Assembly: GCA_003868215.1 (NCBI GenBank)
Contig: QWDQ01000010.1
Coordinates: 124,001 to 188,000 of the forward strand
Source of the DNA: Pseudophaeomoniella oleicola
Lineage: Eukaryota > Ascomycota > Eurotiomycetes > Phaeomoniellales > Phaeomoniellaceae
Reading direction: 5' to 3'
Length of the DNA stretch: 64,000 nucleotides
Below, piece after piece: positions 34,278-47,600 of this stretch (the first letter of the stretch is position 1; every line of letters starts with the position of its first letter). The position numbers were made by a program, and so were the translations under genes. The notes under the pieces are model-generated. The model saw nothing but the letters and a program-made list of their open reading frames with translations. It ran no database searches and had not been told where the DNA came from.

Positions 34278-36112
34278 GGGAAACAGTGCTCCAGAACTGG
34301 CCAACAGGCCCTCTGGACACACCTCCGAATAGTCTAGTCCCGCAGTCTCGGCCAAGTCGACAGAATCGTCGAGAATGAGAGGCGCCGAAAATCCTGCGGA
34401 CTGCGAAAAGTTATTTGCCGCACGTTGGACTCAACAGAATGCAAGCGATGAGAATGCCTCAAGGTGTACAAGGACCAGGAGGAAAAAAGATAATCAAGAC
34501 AAGGTCTCTGCTGGGGGGACTCACCTGAAAATATGGCAACTTTGAGTAAGCCAGATTGAATGTTTGAAAATTGAAAAGCACTAAGCGAGTGACCGGTGCA
34601 AAGCGAGCGTGGGAGGAAGCTGTTTAAGACTTCCTGAAAATCAAAACGAATGACGAAAAAGGCACCAAATTAATTGATGTTCACGCTCAGAAATAGTTGA
34701 AAGCTGATCGATCGTGCGCAAGACATCCAGAGAAATCAGTCTCTGTTGGCCAATAGTTCCTAACCAGACGCTCAACCTTTGGAGGGTAAATGTCTGGGTT
34801 TTCGACGACGGCGAGGACCTCCCGGCAGGAAGATTGGAAAGGTTCTGTTTCACGAACGGAAGGCTGACCCAAAAACCCAGAATTTCTGAGATTCGGTCGT
34901 GATGAGGCTTGAAAGATCGGTCTGTCGGCTACCGTAATTGGTCGAGTCTCGGGAAGATGAAGCAGCTTAAAACGAATGTGGACAATGTCGAACAGATTAA
35001 GACGATCTACCACATTGATCAGTTCAACTCACTAAAGGACAACTGCAGGATCAAATGATTGAGTCTCACCAAAAGAACAAAGAAAGAGGCAGCCAAGGCC
35101 TTTTTGAATCTTGATAGAACAGATTGCCCTGGAACAAGGTCGAATGGACGGACAACTGAAGTGGAGAGTAGATCTGGACTATAGGCTGGTCAATCAAAGC
35201 TTTCCGCCGCAAGGAATCAAGGCAAAGAGGCTGGATGATGGTATGATCTGCCGTGACGGCAAAGCCAGGTACAGAGGGTTTTTCGTAGATGCAAGGGAGA
35301 CAATTGCTATGGCCGAAGGGCTGCCAGAACATGGAAGCCCAAGCGGGAGCATGCGCCAGAACAGGGCAAGACCACTGACCTTGCAATTTTATTTCAGATT
35401 GCTCCTATCCTATATTCTCTCCTTTCAACAGCCCTTGATCTGTTTCTAGCTCCTGTTCCTTCTTCAAACCTGCAGTGTTGAATTCGAGCACCTAGGCAGA
35501 TGCGGGCCTCTGCCAAGACAGGTATACTTTGGCGAAACTGGGGAAGGACCACGAAAGTTGAGATGCTTCGTCAAGTTCGATTGAAATACTTGACGATTCT
35601 GCAACGGTGAAGTATATTTGTAGCGAGGGAATCGTTGCGTAGAGACGTGTTTGCACACAATCTAATCGCCGTTGTCCGGGGATTTGTTGGTCAAGCAAAG
35701 GGTGGAATTGCCGCAGTCCGGATCTTTCTGGATGTTCAACCAAAAAAAATTGCGGGCGGCCAGGGAACTGGTGACGTGGGGATGTGGAGCGAGAGTTGTA
35801 GTTAAAAGGTAATAATATCCAAAGTTTTCCTTCTGCCTTCTGAGCGAGCGACGAGATGCAGAACCAGCGAGTGAGTTCTTGCGATCCGAAGGTTGAGTGT
35901 ATACAAGCGAATGTGTGTTGTGATAGAAATATGATCTGAGTCGGGGTGTAGTTTGGAAAATAGTCGAGACGAGAGAATATGTTGACCAGCAGACCTGGGC
36001 ATGGATGGCAAGATAATTGAAAAATACCTGAAGGTGTGTAGTGGTGGTCAGGGAGGGGGTCCCTCGTCAGTGGTCCCAAAACCAAAACAGAAAGGTTGTT
36101 AAGCAGGGTCAC
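34278..36112 (-). promoter_or_regulatory. Probable long 5' leader of medA
   Basis: Contains good splice signals (donor gtgagt below 34525, acceptor cgcag above 34400) and several short upstream open frames, including one of 206 codons at 35492-36112 with no recognisable product. Long, spliced leaders are reported for developmental regulators of this kind; here the transcript extent is inference. Confidence 0.4.
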
Positions 36113-39100
36113 TGACAGACCCTAACAGCAAGTCCTAAGCTTCCATTAAGGCCATGACAAGGCAAGGCGGTGCGTCGTCATGGGGGATAGATGCTTCAAA
36201 GGGGATAGGTGGGTAGAGAAACTATACTATGTATAGGCAGGTCGAATCGTACTGTATTGTAAATATCAGGTGGATATATCCCGTCCTCTTGTGCTGTAGC
36301 TCGAGATGGATCGTCCGGGTTGCCGAGTAAGGGTTTCGAGGAGAGGTATCCATTGGTTTCGAGTGGCCCGACCATTGTGTTCCTTTTCTCTTCTATCAAT
36401 TCGTTATGCACATCCTTTGGGAGCGAAAAGCCTACCACGGTCCCAGAATAGGTATATGACTACATTCTCGGAGTAGGCCCCCTATGAGGCATACAAGGTA
36501 TTGTACATACTACATGAAAGCCTACAATTGTACCGTCGATAGACGTTACTCGTTCAATGTGATAGCTAATCACATACAGTAGGTAACCTGAAAAGTGATG
36601 CTGTATCGTAAGAGTGGGGATTAAATTCACTCAGGAATCGCCTGACTTCCCAAGGGTTGACCTCTACGGGAAGGCGAAAGGCGCAGCAAGGTGTCATCAC
36701 TATTCTCAGATGGGGGCACAGGTCTTCTATTGTTACTGTACAGTAGGTTGATAATAGGCGATCATCCTCAACTTACTAGCGCCCTACCTGTCTTTTTCGA
36801 TTACCTCAAATATTCTTCATATTTCATGCACCAAAAAGTCGGACGGCTGCTGACGTAGTCTACGTAGTAAATAATGGTCCGAATTCTCCTGCTATTTCTA
36901 AGTATTTTTCTATCCGGAGATCATCCTCCTTGACGTATAGGTGAGCGTCGTTGGCATGAAGCTATACATACGTTCGGGTGTATTGGCCCAAGCCAGGAGG
37001 ACCGAAGAAAGCAATGGCAACCCGATCATCGCTCAACCCACCTACTGTAGGCGCCAATACCGTCAACAATGGCACTGTAAGCTTTAGCCCAATCGAACTT
37101 GGTCGGTAACGTCTATAAGTTACCACGGCTTAAGCGAAGGCAAAGCATTCTTAGACGCCAAGCTTCAGTTCTTGAGTAAGGTAGCAATAAATAGACACAT
37201 ACTGTAGTGTCTACCACGCCACGGAGCTGGCAAGACGGAGCGCTCAATAGAACATCCGGAAGGAGTGACATGTCCCGAAAGACCAGTCAGGACCAGAGAG
37301 AAAAGAGCGCGCGCCACTGGGTCGCAGTAGTTCCCAGAATGCGACACGCTTGTTAGGTAAATCATACCGCCCAGGATTTGAGTGTTGAGTACCTCCGTAC
37401 TGAATTGCATATCCATTTATCCAAACCTCCCTCACACTTGAACGGGGTCCTCACGTCTGCTTGATGTCGTCGGTCTATATCACCATGCGTACAGGCCGGT
37501 ACGACATCGTGGTAGGCCAGAGTCTCTACTCTCAAGCGTGAAACTCCCAAGTTTGCTCAGCCACTCTATCAAGTGCTTAGAGGTAATTTCATATCTTGTA
37601 TGCTGTACATACAACCTACCTACCTGTAAGGTACCTCCCTCAGGTATAGGTACCTATAAGTATGATACCTAAGGAAGGTACATAGTAGGTAGCGAGGCTG
37701 GGAGTCAATTCTATCTGAGGGTCGATGACGATGTGCCCATCAGCATTTCATGCTCATCTACTCCAGGATTACGTACTGAATTCGTCCCCTTTCTATTTCA
37801 TGGGCTCCGCGGATACCATCGTACCGTAGTACAAGAGGTCTCGTGAGGATATTCGCATATAGGGATCATTGTGCTTACTGTATGGTTCACTAATGGGGAG
37901 GCCTCTATGGCTTCTAAAGGAAGTTCGATGTTCTTTTCTGACATGCACAGCCTCTTCGCTTGTTTTTAGGCAGTGTGATTTAGCTCCGACAAGGGTACTC
38001 CTCACCTAAAAGCTAAAAAAAGACACACGCGCGTCCTTCACAACGTCGGAAAATCATTAACAATACTCCTTCCCGAGGGTCTAAACAGTGAGAGGGCAAC
38101 ATTCAGAGCAATATACTTCGTGGACTCGAATCCCAATCCACCTTACGCAGCTGTGCTCTTTGAAAGCCTTTGTTGAGACTACAATTGACAGTAGAAGATG
38201 GTAGGCCGACCACAATGCATTGTTCCAAAAAGCACAGAACCGGAAACACATGATGCCAAAACTAAAGGGGGAGCCTTAGGCATCACAATGACTTCTCGTG
38301 TATTTACGTAGTACAATATTAATACAGCACCTTGTTAACGTGGACCTTAATTATGCATCTGACCTCACAGTCTCTCTGACCTCTTTACCATAAGAAGGGT
38401 ACTGAGTATATTCATGTATCCTGTTACTAAATATAAACCACGGATCGGCGGGTTCTAGCGGATAACTGGAAGTAGGTAAGGTATTTCCTGCATACTATGG
38501 CGTATCGTACTAGTACAACCCCCGTCGCTTACCATTCGTAATTACACCCTGCCTTACTGTACTACGTAGTAGACCAACGATTTCACGGCTCGAAGAAGAC
38601 CCCCGTAAAAGAAACTTCTTACCCCCATGACTGAGCCAGCTTCCGTAGAATACTGCAGTATCGCTTCGAGCGCTCACCGTCACAAAGCGTCCTCATTAAC
38701 GGAGCATATAAATGGTCGCCAACCAATCATCGCTGCTTACAGTATTGCCGTGCTGCTATCAGAAGGAGTGAAGTCTGGAAGAGATCTGAAGGATTGGTGC
38801 CATCTTCGTGCGAGAACATCATTTCCGTACAATGGACCACACAATGGAATCTGGAGCCTCAGGTGAATGTGATTGGTTGGGGATAGTCGCTTACATGCTT
38901 TTCCATACTCTACTACTACGTAGTACGTACAACACCAGATCGACTCATTGCATTGGACATGCACCTCGGTGATGATTTTAGGTTATTGGGAAGGCAGCTG
39001 TCATGGCTGCAACTAGCTACGAGCCGCGAGCAGCGACTGTACACAGTACAACATAGAAAGGAAGAGAAGCGCCAGCCAGAGTTCCTTGCAGATGACCTGT

Positions 39101-40739
39101 CCATTTGCCGTTGGTCGTTATATTGACCTCACTGGTTGATTGGCCAGAGACTACCGCTGTAGATGAATGGGTGATGCGGTCCAGCTCTCGAGTATAACGG
39201 CATCTAATGGTGCCGTAGCCGGAGAGATTTTGAAGATACACATAGTAGGACAATGTGCTCCTCACTAATAGCCATTCAGGATCGTATGCTGACAATCGTA
39301 TGTCCCAGACTTTGCCGAAAGGCAATCGGACATCGCCATGCCTTTATTACCAATTGAATGCTTCTCCCTCTTTCGGACTCCCCTCACTTCCGTGTCGCTG
39401 CGAGGTACGTACACAGGAGGACAGCGTGGGCATGGACCACACTATCGGTCGTACAAAGCCACTTCAGATAAATATATGCAACCTGCAAGGCACAAGGTTG
39501 GCTGAAGCACCACAGAGGAGCAGGCCATCGGATTACAGATCAGGTTTCCTCGACGAATTATTTCCGAAAGGTGATAAATGGCGACGGTGGGATCCAATTA
39601 GTGACCTCTAAAGTATATCTTGCGACATTTTATTCCCGTTGAAGCCGCTGTACTGTAGTTTGTTGTGCGGTGGATGCTTGCTGTGGCTAATGGAAGCTTG
39701 CAAGATCTTTCCGATATCTTAGCTGTCAAAGATCGACATTTACAACCAACAAAAGGCATCAGAGATGGACAATTGACCGGTTTCAACAAAGCTATGCGGT
39801 TATGGTTCGGAAAACATTGAATTCTAATGTTACTGGGAGTTGAAAACTCTTCTTTCAGCAGAAGGGCCATATTCGGATTGCGACCGTTCCAGAGGCCTTT
39901 CTGCATCCGCCTGATCCGTCAGAACCTGGAAGCTTGGTTACATACGAGTGGACAAGAGGCGTATTGTATAGGGTGCCATTCTCTAATCGATTCACTGAGC
40001 ATTCACATTGCAACGTTTGAAGTGTCCAAGAAACAGTAGGCGATACTAATCTTGTATATGGTCTGACAGCTGTCTACAAGCTCTCGCAGGGCATGTTGCT
40101 GCTGCCTCCGCCACTCACACCAGCACAACAGGCAGCATGTAGTCAAAGTTGCACACCTTTGAACTATACTTAATGTACCAACAACCGACTTTCATTTACT
40201 CACAGGGTCAGGTGACCACATCCCTCTCCTACACTGCTTCTTGATCTCACAACTCCAATGATGATCGTGAAGAGCTACCTCTTCAAGCGGCATCTATGCA
40301 ATGCAGGGTAATGCCTGCCTTTCGACGCCTCATTTCGTCCTGTGCTTAAGCTCTGCATACGGCCAATTGTATCTTGCATCGAACGTCCAGAATGTGATAT
40401 ACGTTTCCTGAATGTGGATCGAACGAGTATAACAAGGGCAACCAAGGAAGGGAAAATTGTACACATACAGTAGGTCAGATACATCCCCGGGATGACAACA
40501 ACGCATAGAGAACGTCACCCTCAAGCATGACAAGCCCTGAACGAAAGGTATGTGTGTGGAAATTTATCTATTCCAGACAAGGGTTTTTCCTGGGACCACT
40601 GGGGGCTGGGACAGAGTTGGATTTTCACATTCTCGAAGCACTCTATCCAGAGTTCTGCCCAATACTCTACGTGAGCCACAATTATCCATCCAGTGCCATC
40701 GCATTTGCCAACAACACCTACCCGCCATCCTGGCCCAAT
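36113..40739. other. Gene-poor region between medA and the MDR oxidoreductase
   Basis: Holds two exact TACTACGTAGTA palindromes (38560, 38914), a TACGTAGTA core near 36861 and GGTACCT words near 37620-37690. A minus-strand frame at 39017-39325 has a hydrophobic end but no ATG. No gene called. Confidence 0.5.
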
Positions 40740-41086
40740 TCACAATTTATTCTCACCACCATTGACCCGCTCGTCTCCATTGATCTTGATCACAAGTTTC
40801 CCAAATTGGCTGCCCTTTTTCATATCCTCAAACAGGCCTTCGATGCCTTGCAGATTGCTGAGGCCAGACACTGTGCGGGAGACCACAGGACGGATCTTCT
40901 TCTCCTGCAGGAATGAGATCATGTCACCGAACTCTTTGCGTGATCCCATGGTAGAGCCTTTGAGCTCGATGTTCTTCAAAACAGCTTGGATGAGCCATTG
41001 CATCTTGGGTGCTACTGTCATGCCATAAACGACGATTACGCCTCCAGGCTTCAGTAAGGATGATCAGCTTCTGCTTAGAGCTTTGG

Positions 41087-41146
<60 letters not shown>

Positions 41147-41995
41147 TGCAATGACAGATTGTCCGTTCCTCACCTTTAGAATCTTCCAGCCTTTATCTAC
41201 AACATCACCACCAGCACCGTCGATGATCCCATCGATGAAGGCCTTCTTGCCGCTGCTCTTCTCCTTGACCAGTTCTATTAATCTCTTCTCCCACCCATGC
41301 TCTTTGTAATTTACACCTCCTGAAGCCCCAAGTTCATTGACTGCTTTGTCAATTTTCTCCTGACTCCCGCTCGTGACCCAGACTCTGGTCCCCATTTTCA
41401 CGAGGAAGCCGAGTGCCATGAGTGCTACGCCTCCTCCAATTCCGGTAACAAGCACGTCCTTACCCTCTCCCCGATTCCTTGCCCCCAATTTCTCCTCCCC
41501 ACAAGCTCTCCAGGCCGTCAGTCCTGTGAGCGGAATTGATGCAGCTTCTCCATCGCTGAGATGCTCTGGGGCAATCTCCACTTCAGATTGGTCCACGAGG
41601 AAAACTTCCCCAAACGTACCTTGGGGATACAACTTCGTTCCGCCCAAGATACGATACGTTCCACCCGTTTCAGCTTCCGGACCTTGTGGATCGTCTCTCC
41701 ATCCAAGGCCGGGATTGATCATGACCCTCTTACCTTTCCAGTATCCATCAGCATCTGGGCCACAGGACACAACAATGCCGCAGCCGTCAGCGCCCAGAGG
41801 TACGGGAGCAAATGTGGTGCCGGGGTATAGATGTTGGCAAATGAAGAGGTCGCGATGGTTGAGGGCTACAGCGCGCATGGAGATGAGGAGTTCGCTGCCA
41901 CTGGGAGTAGAGGCAGGTTGGTCATTGATGGTGAGCGGGTAGTAAACTTCTCCTGGCTTGCCCGGTGGCCCGGCGATGGAGATGGATTTTGGCAT
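40740..41995 (-). CDS. Zinc-type MDR alcohol dehydrogenase/quinone oxidoreductase-like protein
   Basis: Exons 41174-41995 and 40740-41048; 376 aa. The GroES-like half has ALNHRDLFI and PLGADGCGIVV; the nucleotide-binding half has VLVTGIGGGVALMAL and, after the splice, KPGGVIVVYGMTVAP. These are marks of the medium-chain dehydrogenase/reductase superfamily, NAD(P)(H)-dependent and cytosolic by default. The structural-zinc Cys cluster of classical alcohol dehydrogenases is absent, so it is closer to the quinone-reductase/YogA-like branch; the substrate is unknown. The single 125-nt intron (41049-41173) contains a (CT)27 microsatellite on the coding strand. If retained, the intron would encode alternating Ser-Leu repeats and then a stop. 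Confidence 0.9.
41091..41144 (+). repeat. (GA)27 microsatellite inside an intron
   Basis: Uninterrupted 54-nt dinucleotide run. On the transcribed (minus) strand it is (CT)27 and lies between the donor and acceptor of the MDR intron. Confidence 0.95.
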
Positions 41996-44684
41996 CTTGA
42001 TGAAACCAGGTAATCAACGAGCGCTGTGTTTGTGACTGCCTCTGTTATGTGGTACAGATCCTCGAATGAATCAAGGATAGCGAAATCGACCCTCAAGCTC
42101 TTGCAATGTAAATAAGTCCTCTTAAGAACCTGGCAGTTCTATCCAATCTCCAAACAGGTCCCTTTCCCAGCGACTAGAACTAATGCTTCCAAGGTGATTA
42201 TCGAACAGAAAGAGAAAGAGGATTGAAGGGAAGCTCTTGTAATCACCCTTTTCAACATCCAATTATTATATATATCGATAAGCAACAAGCTCCGGCTCGA
42301 TATCCCTCCGAGTCAGTCAGCAAGCGTAAGTTTGGTATCAGTCACACTAGCAAAACCATGGGGCGTTGGTTTCTTTCTGACATGTACCTGGGGAAAGGAT
42401 GGGAAGGGAAGTACTTCGTATCTAATAACAGTACCTAGGCGGACTGGAGACTTTGCCGAGGTAATCCTCTTTATATAAGTTATTGGCAAGCTACACATGA
42501 GTTAATTGCCTCACCTAGGTAATTAATTACAGTACATGTTGGATAGGAGAACAATGCGGGGAAGGAATCGAGGGTTCATGCGCAAGATTGGGGTTCCCGG
42601 GTTGGACGACGTTTGTGGGGCAGTTAACCCCAGAGAGGACGACCGATTCCGCTGGATGTTGTACGCCTTAAGGTATGGCTCTCTCCGGATGAGTTGGGGA
42701 ATGAGAGACTACGTTTCCTTGATGTATCAGAGACGTGTTGTATATGTGAAGGATATATCGAAAGGCTGAAGTGGGAAACCTTTTCAAGGTGGATTGAGGG
42801 TCTGTAAGGGAGTCCGTGCTGATAGATACCAACAAGATGTTCATATTCGCAGGTTGGATTCATCCAGGTAGATAGCACGCTCCTAAACTCTGACGAGATG
42901 ATCGCATTTTGAGTCTGTGAGAGAGATCTTACTCGACTGACACGTCGGATCTGCAGCACGATTGGTATTCTTTGAGTGAGTAGCCCAAATCTGGGTCCTC
43001 GGACGTTGGGTTTGTTTATGAATTCTGTTGAGCCATCATTTCCCCTCACACTTGCAAAGTCACAGCAAGAACATTGTTGTATACAGCAAGCTCTTTGACC
43101 TCTGCCCCGCACATCTTGCAGGTCGTAGGAGGTTTTAAACCTAGCATCTCCAAACCATATAACTCTTGAGGCAGTGTATCAGTTCAACCTATGATCGGAG
43201 AACATCAACCTCTTATCACACTCCAACGTGCCTCAGACAGAAGTATTGACAGTTGTCGCCGTAGTATGTGAGCGTGATCGAGTCAGTGCTCACCGTGAAC
43301 CATCTGAGTCTCTTTGGCGTGACGATACACTCCGTCGGCTCCACGATCCAGACACTTTCTCGTATGGACCAGCTTCCAATTCTAATGGCGATGGGCATGG
43401 AGGTATTAGCATTCTCACAACTGGTGAGACGGGCCCATTGCGCGAAGAAAGGAGATAAGACATCTGTTCTCTCTGTGATACGTATCGTGCTCTGAATTAT
43501 TCCATTGTGTGAATGCCTGCGACTAAGTCCGGAATGCCATAATGGGTATGCTTTCAAGGACGTCTTCCTTCGCGGGATTAACAACATCATGGAAGGCTAC
43601 AAGAACGTCAATACGTCACAGTCATCCAGATCATTATGATAGCAGATCACATTTTGATACATTTTGTACAACTTTCTCCGTATGCTCTCCTCATGATTCT
43701 GAATTGGATGGCCAATATCGTTAGTAAACCCCAAATACGTATCGTGCTCGTCAATATCGAAAGAATATTGTAAGCTCAGATAGATGCCACGGATCTCCCT
43801 GTAGGCTCCGACATGTAATATCTATGGCAGCAGGCAGCAGAGATGAGTGAAAGTCAGCATCGATAAAGAGAGAAGCTGTACTAGTCCGGATCGTATAATG
43901 GTAAGAATACTATTTGTAGCATCGTTCGATCCTGGCTTTCAAGGAACCTAGGCCACACGTGCCGTTCGCTGCAACGTTCCATGTCTGCAGGACAAGACCG
44001 GCGTGGCAAAAGCAGGACGAGAATAGAGGCGGTGAGATACGACTTTTACCTGGTTTGATCCATCTTCAAACCACCGACAGAGGTAATGGCTCCAGAAGTA
44101 GACCACAGAGAGCTGGTCAGAGACGAAGAGCATCAAAGCAACGTCAAGGCGGTTTCTTGGACACGTTGGCGACTGCAATGAATGCTGGATTTGCCAGCCG
44201 CAGAAGAAGGGATGTTTAAGGGAGAGATGTTGGAAAAGCGGAATGGGGTTTTGGCTGACCGCAAAGTCGATATAATTATCAAGGTAAGGTATCGTCTAAG
44301 GTACCTAGGCCAATAACTGTTAAGTAGTGACTGAAATCGGCCGCTGGCGTCTTCAGGTGCAAAGCTGTTCCTGGATCAAGCGCAAAAAAGATCTCCAAAT
44401 ACTTCACCACACGCATCAACCTCTCCTCTTCGCTTTTTGGCCTTTTGCGCTTGAACGACTCCCTCAATACTGTTATTGACCCATTTCTTTTCTTACGACG
44501 AACCTCTTGAAACGAAAGCGATTGCATAACAAGCACCACCTCCACACCCGACAACTTAACCCCCGAAATTGCTCATACTATCGCAAAAATCCTCCCTTCG
44601 CGCCGACGATCCAAGAATTTCTATCACGTACACGACCACATCGCAACGGCGTAGTCAGACTCCCGTCACACAACATAGATTAAG
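41996..44684. other. Divergent region between the MDR gene and the GYF gene
   Basis: Contains both promoters. A D-arm-like tRNA fragment lies near 43888-43912. Open frames at 42624-43112 and 43216-43590 (minus) and 43959-44219 (plus) show no domain. No gene called. Confidence 0.5.
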
Positions 44685-47600
44685 ATGCCTTCTCCGTTAA
44701 CATCATCATTTGCTTCTGCAGCTGCAGGAAATGCACAGGACGGTGGTGGGAATAGGAGGGAAGGGAGTACCGGCGGCGAATGGTATGTTCCTTCAATATT
44801 CCAATTCCGCCCTGTGTTGCCCACTATCCCTCGAAAGTAGCCATAGCTAGCCCTGCAATAAGTATATGCTGCTCGGCCTGTTGACATGAGGTTTCTAGGT
44901 CTCGCAGCCGCACAAACGGAGCCACTCAAACATTCCGCCGGCCATCACTCGCCACCAACATGTCCCATTCTCGCGATACTTCACAACCGTCCTCGGCGGT
45001 ACCTTCAAGCACTAGTGGCGCGTATATCCCACCACACATGAACTCGAATTACCAAGGACCTTATCGCAACGGTACCAGTAATGACCTGCGATACAGCAAG
45101 GAACAGCTCATTAGTATCTACAAGAATCAGCGAGATACAGGCAGCTTGAGCAATAACCTGCCCAGCCTGTTTTCTGGCCCGTGGAGCCCAACAGAGCCCA
45201 AGAATGGTGTGGCGGCCTCTTGGGGGAAACGAGAGGATGGCAAAGAACAGATTACAGGACCGGATGTCTGTTGGGATCACGATGGAAAAGTTCAACCGTT
45301 AGGCTTATCGGACATAACAGACGAGGAGAAAGAGGTAGGAGACTTGTTATGATCTTAATCTAGACCTTGAACTGACTATTGCAGTTTTTCTCGACCTCTG
45401 TCAATTCCCCGTTGAAGGCGCTGACTGGCGGAAAAGATGGAACCCCAGGCACTGGAAACAGAAAGACCTCAATTTCACAGAGTGGCCCATACAACAATTC
45501 GCCGCACTCTGGTCGGCCGGGACCACGTCGTAGAGAGACAGGCGACTCAGTTTCAGGAACAAATCCACTCTCACCAACTGGCAATACGAGGTTCTTCCGA
45601 GACGAAGTGAATACGAGTACGCCTCCTGCGGCTCTCCTAAGGCGCAAGACGGACGTAAAGGACCCAACTTCTGATAGCAAATCAACCTCCAAAGCCAAGG
45701 ATGAGACAATACGTGAGGAGACGAGTAGTCCTTTCGACAGCCTCAAGAGGAGGGCTACAGGAGGTCCGCTGAGTGCTGGACCTAATGCTCCCGAGTCGCC
45801 ATGGCCAACTGCTCCACATTCCGCTACCTTCGGTGGTATGGGTGCTTTTGGTAATTTCTCTTTGGGCAGTGGAGCAGCAAATCCCGAACTTAATGAAAAA
45901 GATAAGCGACCTGGATTCGGTAGCTTGCGGGGAGAGAGTCGCTTCAAGGGTCTTCTATCGAAAGCCAGCTCGGAGGACATTACATCGGGCGCGTCTGAAA
46001 AGCCTGGGAACAACTTGGCAAAATTGACGGAAGATGAAACCGGCGAGGCTGATCAGGGGTGGCCAGGTGCGCGTCAGCCACGCCAGAATCGCAGTGACAC
46101 CAATCCATATGCGGATGATATCCCACATTCAGGCGCGCCGGGTTTTGATACCGATCCCAGAAGTCAGGTTGGGGGTGATATCGGCTTCTCTGCTTTCAGT
46201 GACTCGATCCGCAATCTCGTGGCAACTCATCCTCACCAGCAGACTCCTTCTCGTAACCCGAACCAAGATCCGACAAGTCCAACCGTGACAAATCCATATC
46301 AAAGCCCTGAGGGTGATCATCGCAATGTCGGCGATGATAGTCAAGATATGTCAGACGTCCGTCGCTTGGACTTTTCCACCCTTGGGTCTCTTCGAGAAGA
46401 TTCAAGCGTTGATGCATTTGGATCTCTCCGGGGAAAGAATGCGTTTGATGATAGGAGCCAGACATCGAGTGCCGGGCCCAGCCGAGGCTTTTCGGCTTTT
46501 GGTGGTCTTCCAAATATTGGAGGTCCATCTTGGTCAGGCGATCCGATTGGTTCTACGGGTACTCCAACAAAAGATCGATCTGGATTTCCGAGTGCATTTG
46601 GAAACTCGATGTTTGGCGAGCTTCAGTCGCCGAGTCTAGGTGGGAACGGTCTCTTTGGATCCAATACTGGTACATTTGGTCGTTCTTCAAGTAAGATGGG
46701 TTCCCTGTTCCCTCAAGCTATGCAGGATCAGATGCGAGAAGGCCATCGTATGGATGCGTCCGGGGACGGGCCCCTTGGGATGAAGAAAGACGCCGATCAA
46801 CATGACACTGGTACAGGTGCGTTCTTTGGCGATGCAGGTGCTGCACCTCAAGGGTCAGAAAGTGAAAGTGCTGCAGAACCTGGATACCAATATGCACAAT
46901 CGTCTGCCTACGGCCAACTGCCGTCGGCTCCAGGATCTGGCGCTATGTCAAAGGTTGGCCCTGCTGACATTCAACTGAACACGGACCTAAATGTTGGCCC
47001 ATTCAACGAGATTCCAGGCTCGAGTCAGCTTCCAGCCTCTCAGCAGAGGCAAATGGTTATGCCAGATAGAATGAGGTGGATCTATCGCGATCCTCAAGGC
47101 AATGTTCAAGGCCCGTGGACCGGTCTAGAAATGCACGACTGGTTCAAGGCTGGCTTCTTTACGGCGGAACTCCAAGTGAAAAAGGTGGAAGAGCTAGACT
47201 ATGAACCATTAGCACAGCTCGTACGTCGTATTGGAAATTCCCGAGAACCATTTTTGGTTCCGCAAATAGGAGTTCCCCATGGTCCAGCCCCTCCGTCAGG
47301 CCATCCATGGGCGGGTGGTACATCTGTTTCTGGAGGTGTCCCCCAAGGCAGCGGAACGCAGCCTCCATTTGCTACTAGCTTTCCCAGTTTCGGCACGACA
47401 TTGACTGCTGATCAACAAAATGCACTAGAGCGACGTAAGCAAGAGGAGCAATATCTTATGGCTAGGCAAAAGGAACACCTAGCACAGCAACAGGTCTTGA
47501 TGAAACAGATGGCTCTACAGGGCGGTCCGCATTCGCTTCAACATGGGCTACAACACCATTCGAGCGCTCATAGCCTCCATAGCCAACCAAGCTTTGGTAG

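Noticed and set aside
35492-36112. 206-codon minus-strand frame upstream of medA
   Set aside because: Rich in Pro, Ser and His from a pyrimidine-rich strand; more likely part of a leader.
39017-39325. Minus-strand frame with a GPI-like hydrophobic end
   Set aside because: No ATG or upstream exon could be found; no family motif. Possibly an old remnant.
40527-40916. 129-codon plus-strand frame opposite the MDR exon 2
   Set aside because: Antisense shadow of the conserved MDR coding sequence.
45360-46013. 217-codon minus-strand frame opposite the GYF gene
   Set aside because: Antisense shadow of the long GYF exon; no independent evidence.
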